Shown here piece after piece: positions 16,422 to 24,859 of a DNA stretch of 64,000 bases. The notes beneath the pieces were generated by a model that was given only the letters and a program-made list of their open reading frames with translations, was not told the DNA's origin and did not search any database. This DNA is from Micromonospora musae (lineage in GTDB: Bacteria > Actinomycetota > Actinomycetes > Mycobacteriales > Micromonosporaceae): contig NZ_RAZT01000005.1 in assembly GCF_003626635.1 (NCBI RefSeq), positions 248,001 through 312,000 of the forward strand. The letters are read 5' to 3'. Position numbers and translations under genes: made by a program. The first letter of the stretch is position 1; the number at the start of each line of letters is the position of its first letter.

Positions 16422-17474
16422 GTGACGCGTGCAGGGGCCGGGATGGCCGCCGACATCGACGAGCAGCCGGCCGGCTACGAGCGGTTGCTCTCCGCCGAGC
16501 ACGCCGGGGCGATCGCCCGGGTCGCCGCCGTGATCGCCGAGCGCCGGCCGCGGCACGTCGTCTTCACCGCGCGCGGCACCTCGGATCACGCGGCGCTCTA
16601 CGGGGCGTACCTCACCGAGATCCGGCTCGGCCTGCCCGCCGGGCTCGCCTCGCCGAGCGTCGTCACGCTCTACGGCGCTCGACCCGACCTCTCCGACGCG
16701 CTGGTCGTCGGGGTGAGCCAGAGCGGCGGCTCGCCGGACCTGACCGAGGTGCTGCGGGAGGCCCGCGCCTCCGGAGCGCTCACCCTCGCGGTCACCAACG
16801 CGCCCGACTCGCCGCTCGCCGCCGCCGCCGAACTCAGCGTGGACGTCGCGGCGGGCCACGAGCGAGCGGTCGCGGCCACCAAGACGTACACCGCCGAACT
16901 GCTCGCCCTGCTCCTGCTCGTCGAGGGCGTCCGGGCCGGCGGCGGGCCGCTGCCGGCGCAGGAGCAGGCCGCGCTCGCGGCGCTGCCGGAGCTGGCCGCC
17001 CGTACCCTCGCCGACCCCACCCCGGCCCAGCTGGCCCCGCGCTACCGGTTCGCCGCCCAGCTGGTCACCACCGGCCGCGGCTACGCCTACCCGACCGCGC
17101 GGGAGGCGGCGCTGAAGCTCATGGAGACCTCGTACCTGCCGGCGCTCGCCTTCTCCGGCGCCGACCTGCTGCACGGCCCGCTCGCCATGACCGACCCGGA
17201 CGTGCCGGTGCTCGCCGTGGTCGGCTCTGGGCCCGGCGGGCGCTCGATGGAGAAGGTCCTGCCCCGGCTCGGTGAGCGCCGCGCCGACGTGGTCGTGGTC
17301 GGCTCCGCCGACGTCGAGGGGGCCACCCGGATCGCCGTCCCCGAGGTCGACGAGCGGTACGCCCCGCTGCTGGACATCCTGCCCCTGCAGCGGCTCGCCC
17401 TGGCGCTCGCCCTGACCCGGGGCGAGGATCCGGACTCCCCACGCGGGCTCAAGAAGGTCACCGCGACGATGTGA
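16422..17474 (+). CDS. double-SIS-domain sugar isomerase/deaminase-like protein
   Basis: A 350-residue protein with two SIS (sugar isomerase) domains, related to the isomerase half of glucosamine-6-phosphate synthase and to AgaS/NagB-II proteins. Visible motifs: TARGTSDHAALYGAYL, VGVSQSGGSPDLTEVL (phosphosugar-binding Ser cluster), HERAVAATKTYTAELLALLL and YPTAREAALKLMETSYLPAL. The glutaminase domain is absent, so it probably deaminates or isomerises an amino-sugar phosphate rather than making one. GTG with GGAGGAG upstream is preferred over an ATG at 16317 lacking a ribosome site. Confidence 0.82.
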   Translation: MTRAGAGMAADIDEQPAGYERLLSAEHAGAIARVAAVIAERRPRHVVFTARGTSDHAALYGAYLTEIRLGLPAGLASPSVVTLYGARPDLSDALVVGVSQSGGSPDLTEVLREARASGALTLAVTNAPDSPLAAAAELSVDVAAGHERAVAATKTYTAELLALLLLVEGVRAGGGPLPAQEQAALAALPELAARTLADPTPAQLAPRYRFAAQLVTTGRGYAYPTAREAALKLMETSYLPALAFSGADLLHGPLAMTDPDVPVLAVVGSGPGGRSMEKVLPRLGERRADVVVVGSADVEGATRIAVPEVDERYAPLLDILPLQRLALALALTRGEDPDSPRGLKKVTATM

Positions 17475-17499
17475 GGCGGCGCGTGGCACGCTAAAGCAC

Positions 17500-19116
17500 G
17501 TGTCCACGCTGCGCGACCTCGCCGAGGAGCACACCCAGCTCCGCCCGGCGGACATCGACCACCTGCACCGGATCGCCGGAGACTGGCAGCTGCTCTCCGA
17601 CATGTCCTTCGCCGATCTGCTGCTCTGGGCGCCGGTGGATGCCGACGGCACCTTCCTCTGCGTCGCCCAGGTACGCCCGACCACCGCGCCCACCGCCTAC
17701 CAGGACGACCAGGTGGGCCGGATCGTCGGCGGGCCGGAGGTGGCGCACCTGGAGGTCGCCTACCGGCAGGGCCGCATCTGGCGGGAGGGCGACCCGGTCT
17801 GGTACGGCGACGTGCCCGCCCGGCACGAGGCGATCCCGGTCCGGCTGCGTACCGCCGACGGCGAGGCGGGCGAGGTGGTGGCCGTGGTCGGCCGGGACAC
17901 CAACCTCTCCACCGCGCGTACGCCCAGCCAGCTGGAGCTGAACTACCTGACCACGGCCGACGACCTGGCCCAGATGATCGCCGACGGCACCTTCCCGCCG
18001 CCCCGACACCCGGGCGAGACCACCTCCGCTCCCCGGGTCGGCGACGGCCTGGTCCGGCTGGACGCGAACGGGAAGGTCACCTACGCCAGCCCTAACGCGC
18101 AGTCCGCGTACCGGCGGCTGGGTTACGCCTCGCACCTGGTCGGCGAGGACCTGGCGGCGCTGCACCGGCGGCTCGCCAACGACCCGCTGGAGGGGACCGA
18201 CGCGGCGAACGCCGTCCTGGCCGCGCTGCGTGGCGACGCGCCGCCGCGCCGGGAGATCGACGCCCGCGGCGCCACCGTGCTGACCCGGGCGCTGCCGTTG
18301 ATGCCCGCCGGGGTGCCGATCGGCGCGCTGGTGCTCGTCCGCGACATCACCGAGGTGCGCCGCCGGGACCGCGCCCTGATCACGAAGGACGCCACCATCC
18401 GGGAGATCCACCACCGGGTGAAGAACAACCTGCAGACCGTCGCCGCGCTGCTGCGCCTCCAGGCCCGGCGGGTCGCCATGCCGGAGGCCCGGGTCGCGCT
18501 GGAGGACTCGGTACGCCGGGTCGCCTCGATCGCGCTGGTGCACGAGACGCTCTCCATGTCCAGCGACGAGGCGGTCGAGTTCGACACGATCGTCGACCGG
18601 GTGGCGAGCGCGGCGACCGAGGTGGCGGCGACCGAGGTGCCGGTCGGCATGCGTCGCAAGGGGAGCTTCGGCGTGCTGCCCGCCGAGATCGCCACGTCGC
18701 TGGTGATGGTCCTCAACGAGCTGCTGCTCAACGCCGTCGAGCACGGCTTCCCACCGGCGGGCGACGAGGCGGAGGCCGTCGAGCATGGCTTCGCACCGGC
18801 GGGCGACGAGGCGGAGGCCGCCGGGGCGGGGGAGCCGCCGGGGGCTGGTGACCTGCCGAGCGCGCCGGAGGTGGTGGTGGCGGCGCACCGGTTCCGCAAG
18901 CAGCTGCACGTCACGGTGACCGACAACGGGCGGGGCCTGCCCGCGGGCTTCGACGCCGACAGCGGCGGCAACCTCGGCCTGCAGATCGTCCGGGCCCTGG
19001 TCACCGGTGAGCTGCGCGGCAGCATCGAGCTGCGCGACGCCTCCGGCGGCGGCACCGAGGCGGTGCTGGTCGTACCGCTGGCGCGCGGCGGCGAGCAGGG
19101 GCGCTCCGTCTCCTGA
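17500..19116 (+). CDS. pdtaS: PdtaS-like sensor histidine kinase
   Basis: A 538-residue cytosolic sensor kinase: N-terminal GAF-like region (about 1-165), PAS domain (about 185-290), a HisKA_2 dimerisation segment REIHHRVKNNLQTVAALLRL with the phosphoacceptor around His304, then HATPase_c (NELLLNAVEHGF, DNGRGLPAGF, NLGLQIVRALV). M. tuberculosis PdtaS signals to an ANTAR-type antiterminator (PdtaR), which is not encoded here. A 42-bp in-frame tandem duplication (18736-18819) inserts 14 residues just after the N-box, an unusual change in an ATP-binding domain. Confidence 0.88.
   Translation: MSTLRDLAEEHTQLRPADIDHLHRIAGDWQLLSDMSFADLLLWAPVDADGTFLCVAQVRPTTAPTAYQDDQVGRIVGGPEVAHLEVAYRQGRIWREGDPVWYGDVPARHEAIPVRLRTADGEAGEVVAVVGRDTNLSTARTPSQLELNYLTTADDLAQMIADGTFPPPRHPGETTSAPRVGDGLVRLDANGKVTYASPNAQSAYRRLGYASHLVGEDLAALHRRLANDPLEGTDAANAVLAALRGDAPPRREIDARGATVLTRALPLMPAGVPIGALVLVRDITEVRRRDRALITKDATIREIHHRVKNNLQTVAALLRLQARRVAMPEARVALEDSVRRVASIALVHETLSMSSDEAVEFDTIVDRVASAATEVAATEVPVGMRRKGSFGVLPAEIATSLVMVLNELLLNAVEHGFPPAGDEAEAVEHGFAPAGDEAEAAGAGEPPGAGDLPSAPEVVVAAHRFRKQLHVTVTDNGRGLPAGFDADSGGNLGLQIVRALVTGELRGSIELRDASGGGTEAVLVVPLARGGEQGRSVS
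18736..18819 (+). repeat. 42-bp in-frame tandem duplication in the kinase gene
   Basis: Two copies of a 42-base unit (18736-18777 and 18778-18819) differ at two positions and both encode VEHGF(P/A)PAGDEAEA. The second copy repeats the last part of the N-box. Confidence 0.9.
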
Positions 19117-19137
19117 CCGCCGCGCCCCGGCCGCGGG

Positions 19138-20640
19138 TCACCGGGTGAGCAGGGCCAGCGTGAGACCCGGGCGCTGCCAGACCTGCGTGACGGTGAAACC
19201 GTCCCGCAGGGCCGAGCCCTTGGCGCCGGAGACCGCGGCGACCGGATCGGTGTGCCGGCCGGAGAGCACCAGCCAGACCCGGGGCACCCCGGCCAGGCAG
19301 TCGGCGGGCCGGCCGCACTCGGTGGCCCAGAGGTCACCGCGCCGGGCCGCCCCCTCGACCAGCAGCGCGTCGCGCGGGCGCCGGTCCCGGAGCTGGTACT
19401 CGATCCCGAAGTCGAGGAAGAGCCAGCTGCGCCGGGGTGAGTAGACGATCGCGTCGCCGGTGCGCTGGTTCGCCGCGATCACCTCGGCCACCGCCCGGTA
19501 GTCGATCGGCGCGCTGCGCGGCCACTCGTGCGTACGCCGCAGGGCCGCCTGGTCCGGCCCGCCGAGCAGCCCGGCCAGGACCACCAGGGCGAGCCCGCCG
19601 GGCAGCGGTACCGCCGCGAGCGCCGCCCCGGCCAGCAGGCACGCGAACGGGACCACGAAGACCAGGTAGCGCGGCACCCAGATGGGTACGGCCAACCCGG
19701 CGACGAAGAGCAGGAAGACCGGCAGCAGCACCGCGGTGCCCGGCAGCAGGGCACGCCGGCCGAGTCGGGCGGCGCCGAGTACGGCGAGCCCCACCAGCAG
19801 TCCACCCACCACGCTGCTCTGCGCCACCCCGCCCGGCAGCGTGGTGAGATCGCTCGGCCGGACGAGCTCCACCCACTGCAGCTGACGTCCGCGCTGCGAC
19901 CGGGCGACCAGCGCGAGCGGGGCCACCAGCAGCACCGCCGGCAGCACGGCCGGCACCCAGAACCAGCGCCGGCGGTCGCCCCCGCCCGCGGTGAGCCCGG
20001 CAGGGTGGGTGGCGAGCACGGCGACCGCGTGCGCGGCGAGCAGGGTGAGGGCGATCAGGTGGGTCAGTCCGAGGGCGGCGAGGGCCGCGGCGTACCCGAT
20101 CCAGCGTCCCCAGCCGGGTCGGCACAGCGCGTCGACCAGGAGCAGCGTGGCGAGGATGGCGAAGAGGCTGGCCAGCGCGTAGGGGCGGGCCTCCTGGGCG
20201 TACCGGGACGTGCCGGGTAGGAGCGCGAAGAGCAGTCCGGCGAGCAGCCCGGCGCGGGCCCCCGCGAGACGTCGGCCGAGCAGCGCGGTCAGTGCCGCCG
20301 TACCGGCCATGGCCAGTACCGACGGGAGCCGCAGCGCGACGATCGAGTCGCCGGCCAGCGCCGTCCAGAAGTGCATGAAGAGGTAGTACGGTCCGGTCGC
20401 CGCGTCGATGTTGCCGGCCAGCCGGACCAGGTCCCGCACCGAGCGGCTGGCCGCGTTCCACGTCGCCAGCTCGTCCCGCCAGAGCTGTGCGCCGGTGAGC
20501 CCGTAGCCGGTCACCACCAGCGTCAGTACCGCCGGCGCCAGCCAGACCGCGGTCTCCCGCAGGCCGCGCCGGGCCGCGGGCGGCACCGCGCCGCTCGCCG
20601 GCGGGGTTGCCCGATGCCGCCTATCGGACTTTTCGCCCAC
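19138..20640 (-). CDS. polytopic GT-C-like glycosyltransferase (ArnT/PMT-like)
   Basis: A 500-residue membrane protein with about 10-12 hydrophobic segments and a soluble C-terminal domain. The first extracytoplasmic loop has LWRDELATW, which fits the acidic loop of GT-C enzymes using polyprenyl-phosphate sugars, and RYAQEARPYALASLFAILA is typical of ArnT/PMT-like glycosyltransferases. Donor and acceptor are unknown. The GTG start has no Shine-Dalgarno; TAGGCT (20647-20652) ends 6 nt upstream, so it may be leaderless. It faces the kinase gene convergently. Confidence 0.75.
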   Translation of the reverse strand: MGEKSDRRHRATPPASGAVPPAARRGLRETAVWLAPAVLTLVVTGYGLTGAQLWRDELATWNAASRSVRDLVRLAGNIDAATGPYYLFMHFWTALAGDSIVALRLPSVLAMAGTAALTALLGRRLAGARAGLLAGLLFALLPGTSRYAQEARPYALASLFAILATLLLVDALCRPGWGRWIGYAAALAALGLTHLIALTLLAAHAVAVLATHPAGLTAGGGDRRRWFWVPAVLPAVLLVAPLALVARSQRGRQLQWVELVRPSDLTTLPGGVAQSSVVGGLLVGLAVLGAARLGRRALLPGTAVLLPVFLLFVAGLAVPIWVPRYLVFVVPFACLLAGAALAAVPLPGGLALVVLAGLLGGPDQAALRRTHEWPRSAPIDYRAVAEVIAANQRTGDAIVYSPRRSWLFLDFGIEYQLRDRRPRDALLVEGAARRGDLWATECGRPADCLAGVPRVWLVLSGRHTDPVAAVSGAKGSALRDGFTVTQVWQRPGLTLALLTR

Positions 20641-20722
20641 GGGTCGAGCCTATCGACGGCGCCGGCCCGTGATGTGGGATCAGGCACGCGATCGTTGGCT
20701 GCGCCCGGGTGGGTGTGGCAGC

Positions 20723-20818
20723 ATGACGGGCATGACTGCCGCCGTCGTGCGTCGCTTCGTGGCCCGCCGCCACGTCGACTACGGCCGCGTGCGCAGCGCG
20801 ATCTGTCCGGCCCACTGA
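20723..20818 (+). CDS. cysteine-regulatory leader peptide
   Basis: A 31-codon ORF (or 28 from the ATG at 20732) encoding a peptide with the core RRHVDYGRVRSAICPAH. This matches the small RHVD-x-x-RV-x-SA-x-C leader peptides found before actinobacterial sulfur-assimilation genes. Here it lies 133 nt upstream of the sulfite reductase gene. The single Cys codon near the end is thought to let ribosome stalling report cysteine supply. No clean attenuator hairpin could be identified by eye. Confidence 0.8.
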   Translation: MTGMTAAVVRRFVARRHVDYGRVRSAICPAH

Positions 20819-20951
20819 CGACGCCCGACTCATTCATCTCGGGCGCGTTCCGCGCCGGCTTCTCCGACATCGCTGTCCTCAGCCCGTCCTGACGGGCCGC
20901 CGTCGCGTACGCGCTCCCACCGAGGTCCAGCAGACGACTGAGGAGGCCGCG

Positions 20952-22664
20952 ATGGCGGTCAGCAGCATCTCCACCCGGCCCGAGGATCCGCCGACCCGCC
21001 CCGCCAGGGCCCCGCGCCGCCCGCGCGGCGAGGGGCAGTGGGCGCTCGGGCATCGCGAGCCGCTCAACCCCAACGAACGGACCAAGAAGGACGACGATCC
21101 GCTGAACGTCCGCGCGCGGATCGAGACCATCTACGCGCACCGCGGCTTCGCCTCCATCGACCCCGCCGACCTGCGCGGCCGGCTGCGCTGGTGGGGCCTG
21201 TACACCCAGCGCAAGCCCGGCATCGACGGTGGGCGTACGGCGGTGCTGGAGCCGCATGAGCTCGAGGACGAGCACTTCATGCTCCGGGTACGGATCGACG
21301 GCGGCCAGCTCTCCCTCGCCCAGTTGCGGACGATCGCCGCGGTCTCCCAGGAGTTCGCCCGAGACACCGCCGACATCACCGACCGGCAGAACATCCAGTT
21401 CCACTGGATCCGGATCGAGGACGTGCCGGAGATCTGGCGGCGGCTGGAGTCGGTGGGTCTGCAGACCACGGAGGCGTGCGGCGACTGCCCGCGGATCGTG
21501 CTGGGCAGCCCGGTCGCCGGCGTGGCCGAGAACGAGGTGGTCGACGCGACCCCGGCGATCGACGAGATCGTCCGTCGGTACGTGGGCAACCCCGAGTTCT
21601 CCAACCTGCCGCGTAAGTTCAAGACGTCGATCTCCTGGCTCGCGGACACCCCGTACGAGGCGAACGACATCGCCCTGCTCGGGGTGGAGCACCCCGAGCA
21701 CGGCCCCGGCTTCGACCTCTGGGTCGGTGGCGGGCTCTCCACCAACCCGATGCTGGCGCAGCGGCTGGGCGTGTGGGTGCCGCTGGCCGAGGTGCCCGAC
21801 GTCTGGGCCGGCGTGGTCGGGATCTTCCGCGACTACGGCTATCGCCGGCTGCGCAACCGGGCCCGGCTGAAGTTCCTCGTCGCCGACTGGGGCGTGGAGC
21901 GCTTCCGGGAGGTGCTGGAGAAGGAGTACCTGGGCCGCACGCTGCTCGACGGCCCCGCCCCGGAGCTGCCCGGCAAGCCGATCGACCACATCGGCGTGCA
22001 CCGCCAGCACGACGGGCTCAGCTACGTGGGCGCCGCCCCGATCGTCGGCCGGGTCTCCGGCAGCCAGCTGGCCCGCCTCGCCGACGTGGTGCAGGCGCAC
22101 GGCAGCGACCGGGTACGGCTCACCCCGTACCAGAAGCTGCTGGTGCTGGACGTGCCGTCGGAGCGGGTGGAGTCCCTGGTCACCGCGTTGCGCGGGATCG
22201 GTCTGGAGGCCCGGCCGTCGGCCTGGCGGCGGGGCACGATGGCCTGCACCGGCATCGAGTACTGCAAGCTCGCCATCGTCGAGACGAAGGCCCGGGGCGA
22301 GGAGCTGGTGACCCGGCTCGAGCAGCGGCTCCGGGACTTCGACGCGGACATCTCGATCCACCTCAACGGGTGCCCGAACGCGTGTGCCCGTACCCAGGTG
22401 GCCGACATCGGGCTCAAGGGGCAGCTGGTCCTCGGCCCGGACGGGCGTCAGGTGGAGGGGTTCCAGGTGCACCTCGGCGGTGGCCTCGGCATGGCGACCG
22501 GGCAGACCGCCGGCTTCGGCCGCAAGCTGCGCGGCCTGAAGACCACCGCCGAGGAGCTTCCGGCGTACGTGGAACGGCTGGCGCGCCGCTACCTCGCCGG
22601 CCGGCAGGAGGATGAGGCGTTCGCCCAGTGGGTGATCAGAGTCGACGAGGAGGAACTGCGGTGA
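20952..22664 (+). CDS. sir: ferredoxin-dependent sulfite reductase
   Basis: A 570-residue siroheme/4Fe-4S enzyme reducing sulfite to sulfide, or nitrite to ammonia in the sister family. Duplicated ferrite domains are visible; cluster-binding motifs are ACTGIEYCK near residue 431 and NGCPNACAR near 470. The linked cysH, chelatase and Cys leader argue for sulfite. The N-terminus is Pro/Arg-rich and probably disordered. The Tyr-Cys crosslink seen in some SirA proteins was not checked. The stop overlaps the next gene as GTGA. Confidence 0.9.
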   Translation: MAVSSISTRPEDPPTRPARAPRRPRGEGQWALGHREPLNPNERTKKDDDPLNVRARIETIYAHRGFASIDPADLRGRLRWWGLYTQRKPGIDGGRTAVLEPHELEDEHFMLRVRIDGGQLSLAQLRTIAAVSQEFARDTADITDRQNIQFHWIRIEDVPEIWRRLESVGLQTTEACGDCPRIVLGSPVAGVAENEVVDATPAIDEIVRRYVGNPEFSNLPRKFKTSISWLADTPYEANDIALLGVEHPEHGPGFDLWVGGGLSTNPMLAQRLGVWVPLAEVPDVWAGVVGIFRDYGYRRLRNRARLKFLVADWGVERFREVLEKEYLGRTLLDGPAPELPGKPIDHIGVHRQHDGLSYVGAAPIVGRVSGSQLARLADVVQAHGSDRVRLTPYQKLLVLDVPSERVESLVTALRGIGLEARPSAWRRGTMACTGIEYCKLAIVETKARGEELVTRLEQRLRDFDADISIHLNGCPNACARTQVADIGLKGQLVLGPDGRQVEGFQVHLGGGLGMATGQTAGFGRKLRGLKTTAEELPAYVERLARRYLAGRQEDEAFAQWVIRVDEEELR

Positions 22665-22822
22665 GCAGCGAGAACCGAGCGGCACCCCTGTACTGCCCGT
22701 ACTGCGGCGAGGAGGACCTGCGGCCCAACGAGGCGAGCCACGGCGCCTGGGAGTGCCACGCCTGCGCCCGGGTCTTCACCGTCAGGTTCACCGGTCTGCT
22801 CGGCCGGGCGGTGGCCCGGTGA
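22661..22822 (+). CDS. small zinc-ribbon protein in the sulfur operon
   Basis: A 53-residue protein with two CxxC pairs, CPYCGEEDLRP and CHACARVFTV, typical of a single zinc ribbon. The GTG start overlaps the sulfite reductase stop (GTGA) and has GAGGAGGA upstream; the stop overlaps cysH in the same way. Small proteins like this often sit between sir and cysH in actinomycetes, so a role in the pathway is likely, but its mechanism is unknown to me. Confidence 0.85.
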   Translation: MSSENRAAPLYCPYCGEEDLRPNEASHGAWECHACARVFTVRFTGLLGRAVAR

Positions 22823-23607
22823 GCGCGGAGGTCGCGCCGGCCGCGAGGTCCCTCGTGTCGGCGGTGAACCTGGCTCTGGTGGGGGCCGGCGGGCCCGCGC
22901 CGGCCGACGCCGCCCGGCGTGATCCGCAGGAGCTGCGCGCGCTCGCCGAGGAGGCGGGCCGGGAGCTGGAGGGCGCCCCGGCGTTGGAGATCGCCCGCTG
23001 GGCCGCGGAGACCTTCGGCGACCGGTTCTGCGTCACCAGCTCGATGGCGGACGCCGTGCTGGCCCACCTGGTGTCCCGGGTCGCGCCCGGGGTGGACGTG
23101 GTCTTCCTCGACACCGGACTGCACTTCCCCGAGACGCTGCGGGTACGCGACGAGGTGGCCCGCCGGCTGCCGGTGCGAGTGCGTTCGGTCCGGCCCCGGC
23201 TGACGGTGGGGCAGCAGGACGGCCAGTACGGTCCCCGGCTCTTCGACCGGTCCCCGGACGACTGCTGCCAGCTCCGCAAGGTCGAGCCGTTGGAGCGCGC
23301 GCTGACCGGCTACGACGCGTGGGCGGCCGGGCTGCGCCGGGACGAGTCGCCGACCCGGGCCAACACGCCGGTGGTCACGTTCGACCCGCGGCGCGGCAAG
23401 GTGAAGGTGAATCCGATCGCCGCCTGGACCCAGGCGGAGGTGGACAACTACATCGCCCGGTGGGACGTGCCGGTGAACGAGCTGTTCAAGCAGGGGTACG
23501 GCTCGGTCGGCTGCTGGCCGTGCACCCGGCGGACGAGAGCGGGGGAGGACCCGCGCGCGGGCCGGTGGGCGATGTTCGAGAAGACCGAATGCGGTCTGCA
23601 CACCTGA
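22819..23607 (+). CDS. cysH: adenylylsulfate (APS) reductase
   Basis: A 262-residue enzyme reducing adenylylsulfate to sulfite with thioredoxin. Motifs: FCVTSSMADAVLAHLV (nucleotide-binding), DTGLHFPETL, and the cluster cysteines DDCCQLRKVEPL near residue 150 plus GCWPCTR near 232. The CC + CxxC set marks the 4Fe-4S APS type rather than PAPS reductases. The C-terminal catalytic Cys is in EKTECGLHT. The GTG start overlaps the previous stop. Confidence 0.93.
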   Translation: MSAEVAPAARSLVSAVNLALVGAGGPAPADAARRDPQELRALAEEAGRELEGAPALEIARWAAETFGDRFCVTSSMADAVLAHLVSRVAPGVDVVFLDTGLHFPETLRVRDEVARRLPVRVRSVRPRLTVGQQDGQYGPRLFDRSPDDCCQLRKVEPLERALTGYDAWAAGLRRDESPTRANTPVVTFDPRRGKVKVNPIAAWTQAEVDNYIARWDVPVNELFKQGYGSVGCWPCTRRTRAGEDPRAGRWAMFEKTECGLHT

Positions 23608-24446
23608 GTCGGCCGATCCGGTCCGTGCCCGCCCCGGTGGCGGCACGGGCCGCCGATCCGGTCCTGCTGGTGGCGCACGGCAGCCGTGATCCGCGAGCTG
23701 CCGCGGCGACCCGGGCGCTGGTCCGGGCGGTGCGCGCGGCCCGCCCCGGCGTCCCGGTCTCGGCGAGCTGGCTGGACCACACGGCCCCGGGGCCGACCGA
23801 GGCGTTGCGGGCGCTGGCCGTCGCCGGGCAGCAGCGGGCCGTGCTGGTACCGCTCTTGCTCACCGCCGCGTACCACCGTCGGGTCGACGTTCCGGCGGCG
23901 GTGGCCGCGGTTCGGGCCGCCGAGCCGGGCTTCGCGGTGCGGGTGACCGACGTGCTCGGGCCGGTCGGGGCGGAGGTGGATCCGGCGTTGCTGGCGGCGC
24001 TGCGGCGTCGGCTGGTCGAGGCGGAGCCGGGTCGGTTCGACGCGCTGGTGCTGGCGGCGGCGGGTACCCGGGACGCGCGGGCCCGTGGTTCGGTGGGTCG
24101 GGTGGCGGCGGCGCTCGGCCGGGAACTTGAGGTGCCCGTCCGGGTGTCGTACGCCTCGGCGGCTCCGCCGTCGGTCGGGGCGGCGGTGGCTCGGCTGCGC
24201 GCGCAGGGGGCTCGCCGGATCGTGGTGTCGGCGTACTTCCTGGCTCCCGGTCTCTTCCACGACGCGGTGACGGCGGGCGCTCGGGACGCGGGTGCGGCGG
24301 CCGTCTCGGCTCCGCTCACCGACGCGCCGGAGCTGGCGGGTCTGGTGCTGCGGCGGGTCGACGCGCTCCGCGCCGGGCCGGACCGGCGCGGGAATCCGGC
24401 TCCGGCCGTTCCGCTCGCGGCGGCCGCGCGAATTGACGCTGCGTGA
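23589..24446 (+). CDS. CbiX-type sirohydrochlorin chelatase
   Basis: About 285 residues with two related halves: LLVAHGSRDPRAAAATRAL with the metal/active-site His, and ALVLAAAGTRDARARGSVGR. This is the long CbiX/SirB-like arrangement for inserting Fe (or Co) into sirohydrochlorin; Fe insertion would make siroheme for the linked sulfite reductase. The ATG overlaps the cysH end by 19 nt; a GTG at 23625 is an alternative start. The C-terminal tail is Ala/Pro-rich. Confidence 0.85.
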   Translation: MRSAHLSRPIRSVPAPVAARAADPVLLVAHGSRDPRAAAATRALVRAVRAARPGVPVSASWLDHTAPGPTEALRALAVAGQQRAVLVPLLLTAAYHRRVDVPAAVAAVRAAEPGFAVRVTDVLGPVGAEVDPALLAALRRRLVEAEPGRFDALVLAAAGTRDARARGSVGRVAAALGRELEVPVRVSYASAAPPSVGAAVARLRAQGARRIVVSAYFLAPGLFHDAVTAGARDAGAAAVSAPLTDAPELAGLVLRRVDALRAGPDRRGNPAPAVPLAAAARIDAA

Positions 24447-24551
24447 CTGCGCTCGCCGTCACTCTCCGACAGATCGGTACGGTCGGAGGATGCCGCTGCG
24501 TGACGATCTCCGGTGCGCCGCGCTTTCGGCGGCGAATTTCCGGTTGCGGAC

Positions 24552-24592
24552 AGCGAAACGCCCCGCGGGTTCACCCGCGAGGCGTTTCGCTG
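24552..24592. terminator. hairpin between chelatase and whiB1 genes
   Basis: AGCGAAACGCC pairs with GGCGTTTCGCT, with an inner CCGCGGG/CCCGCG stem around TTCA. It lies between convergent genes and can serve both. Confidence 0.75.
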
Positions 24593-24601
24593 TGTCGTGG
24601 T

Positions 24602-24859
24602 TCAGGCGGAGTGGGCGCGCAGCACCCGGAGGCCACCGCGGCGCTTGAGGGCGCGCCGCTCTTCCTCGCTCATTCCGCCCCAGACGCCAGCGTCCTGACC
24701 CGACTCGAGCGCCCACTGCAGGCACTGGTCGGTCACGGAGCAGCGCCGGCAGACGGCCTTGGCCTGCTCGACCTGCAGGAGAGCCGGGCCAGACGTCCCG
24801 ATCGGGAAGAACAGCTCCGGGTCCTCGTCGCGGCAGACAGCATGGTGACGCCAGTCCAT
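24602..24859 (-). CDS. whiB1: WhiB1-type iron-sulfur regulator
   Basis: An 85-residue WhiB protein beginning MDWRHHAVCRDEDPELFFP, with cluster cysteines C...CRRCSVTDQC and the turn QDAGVWGGMSEEERRALKRR. This is very close to M. tuberculosis WhiB1 and Streptomyces WblE, which bind SigA and respond to nitric oxide. The start is set by the conserved MDWRH; GAGGAG lies about 10 nt upstream. A long AT-richer upstream region carries a CRP-like site. In mycobacteria whiB1 is a CRP target, so conserved control is plausible. Confidence 0.93.
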   Translation of the reverse strand: MDWRHHAVCRDEDPELFFPIGTSGPALLQVEQAKAVCRRCSVTDQCLQWALESGQDAGVWGGMSEEERRALKRRGGLRVLRAHSA

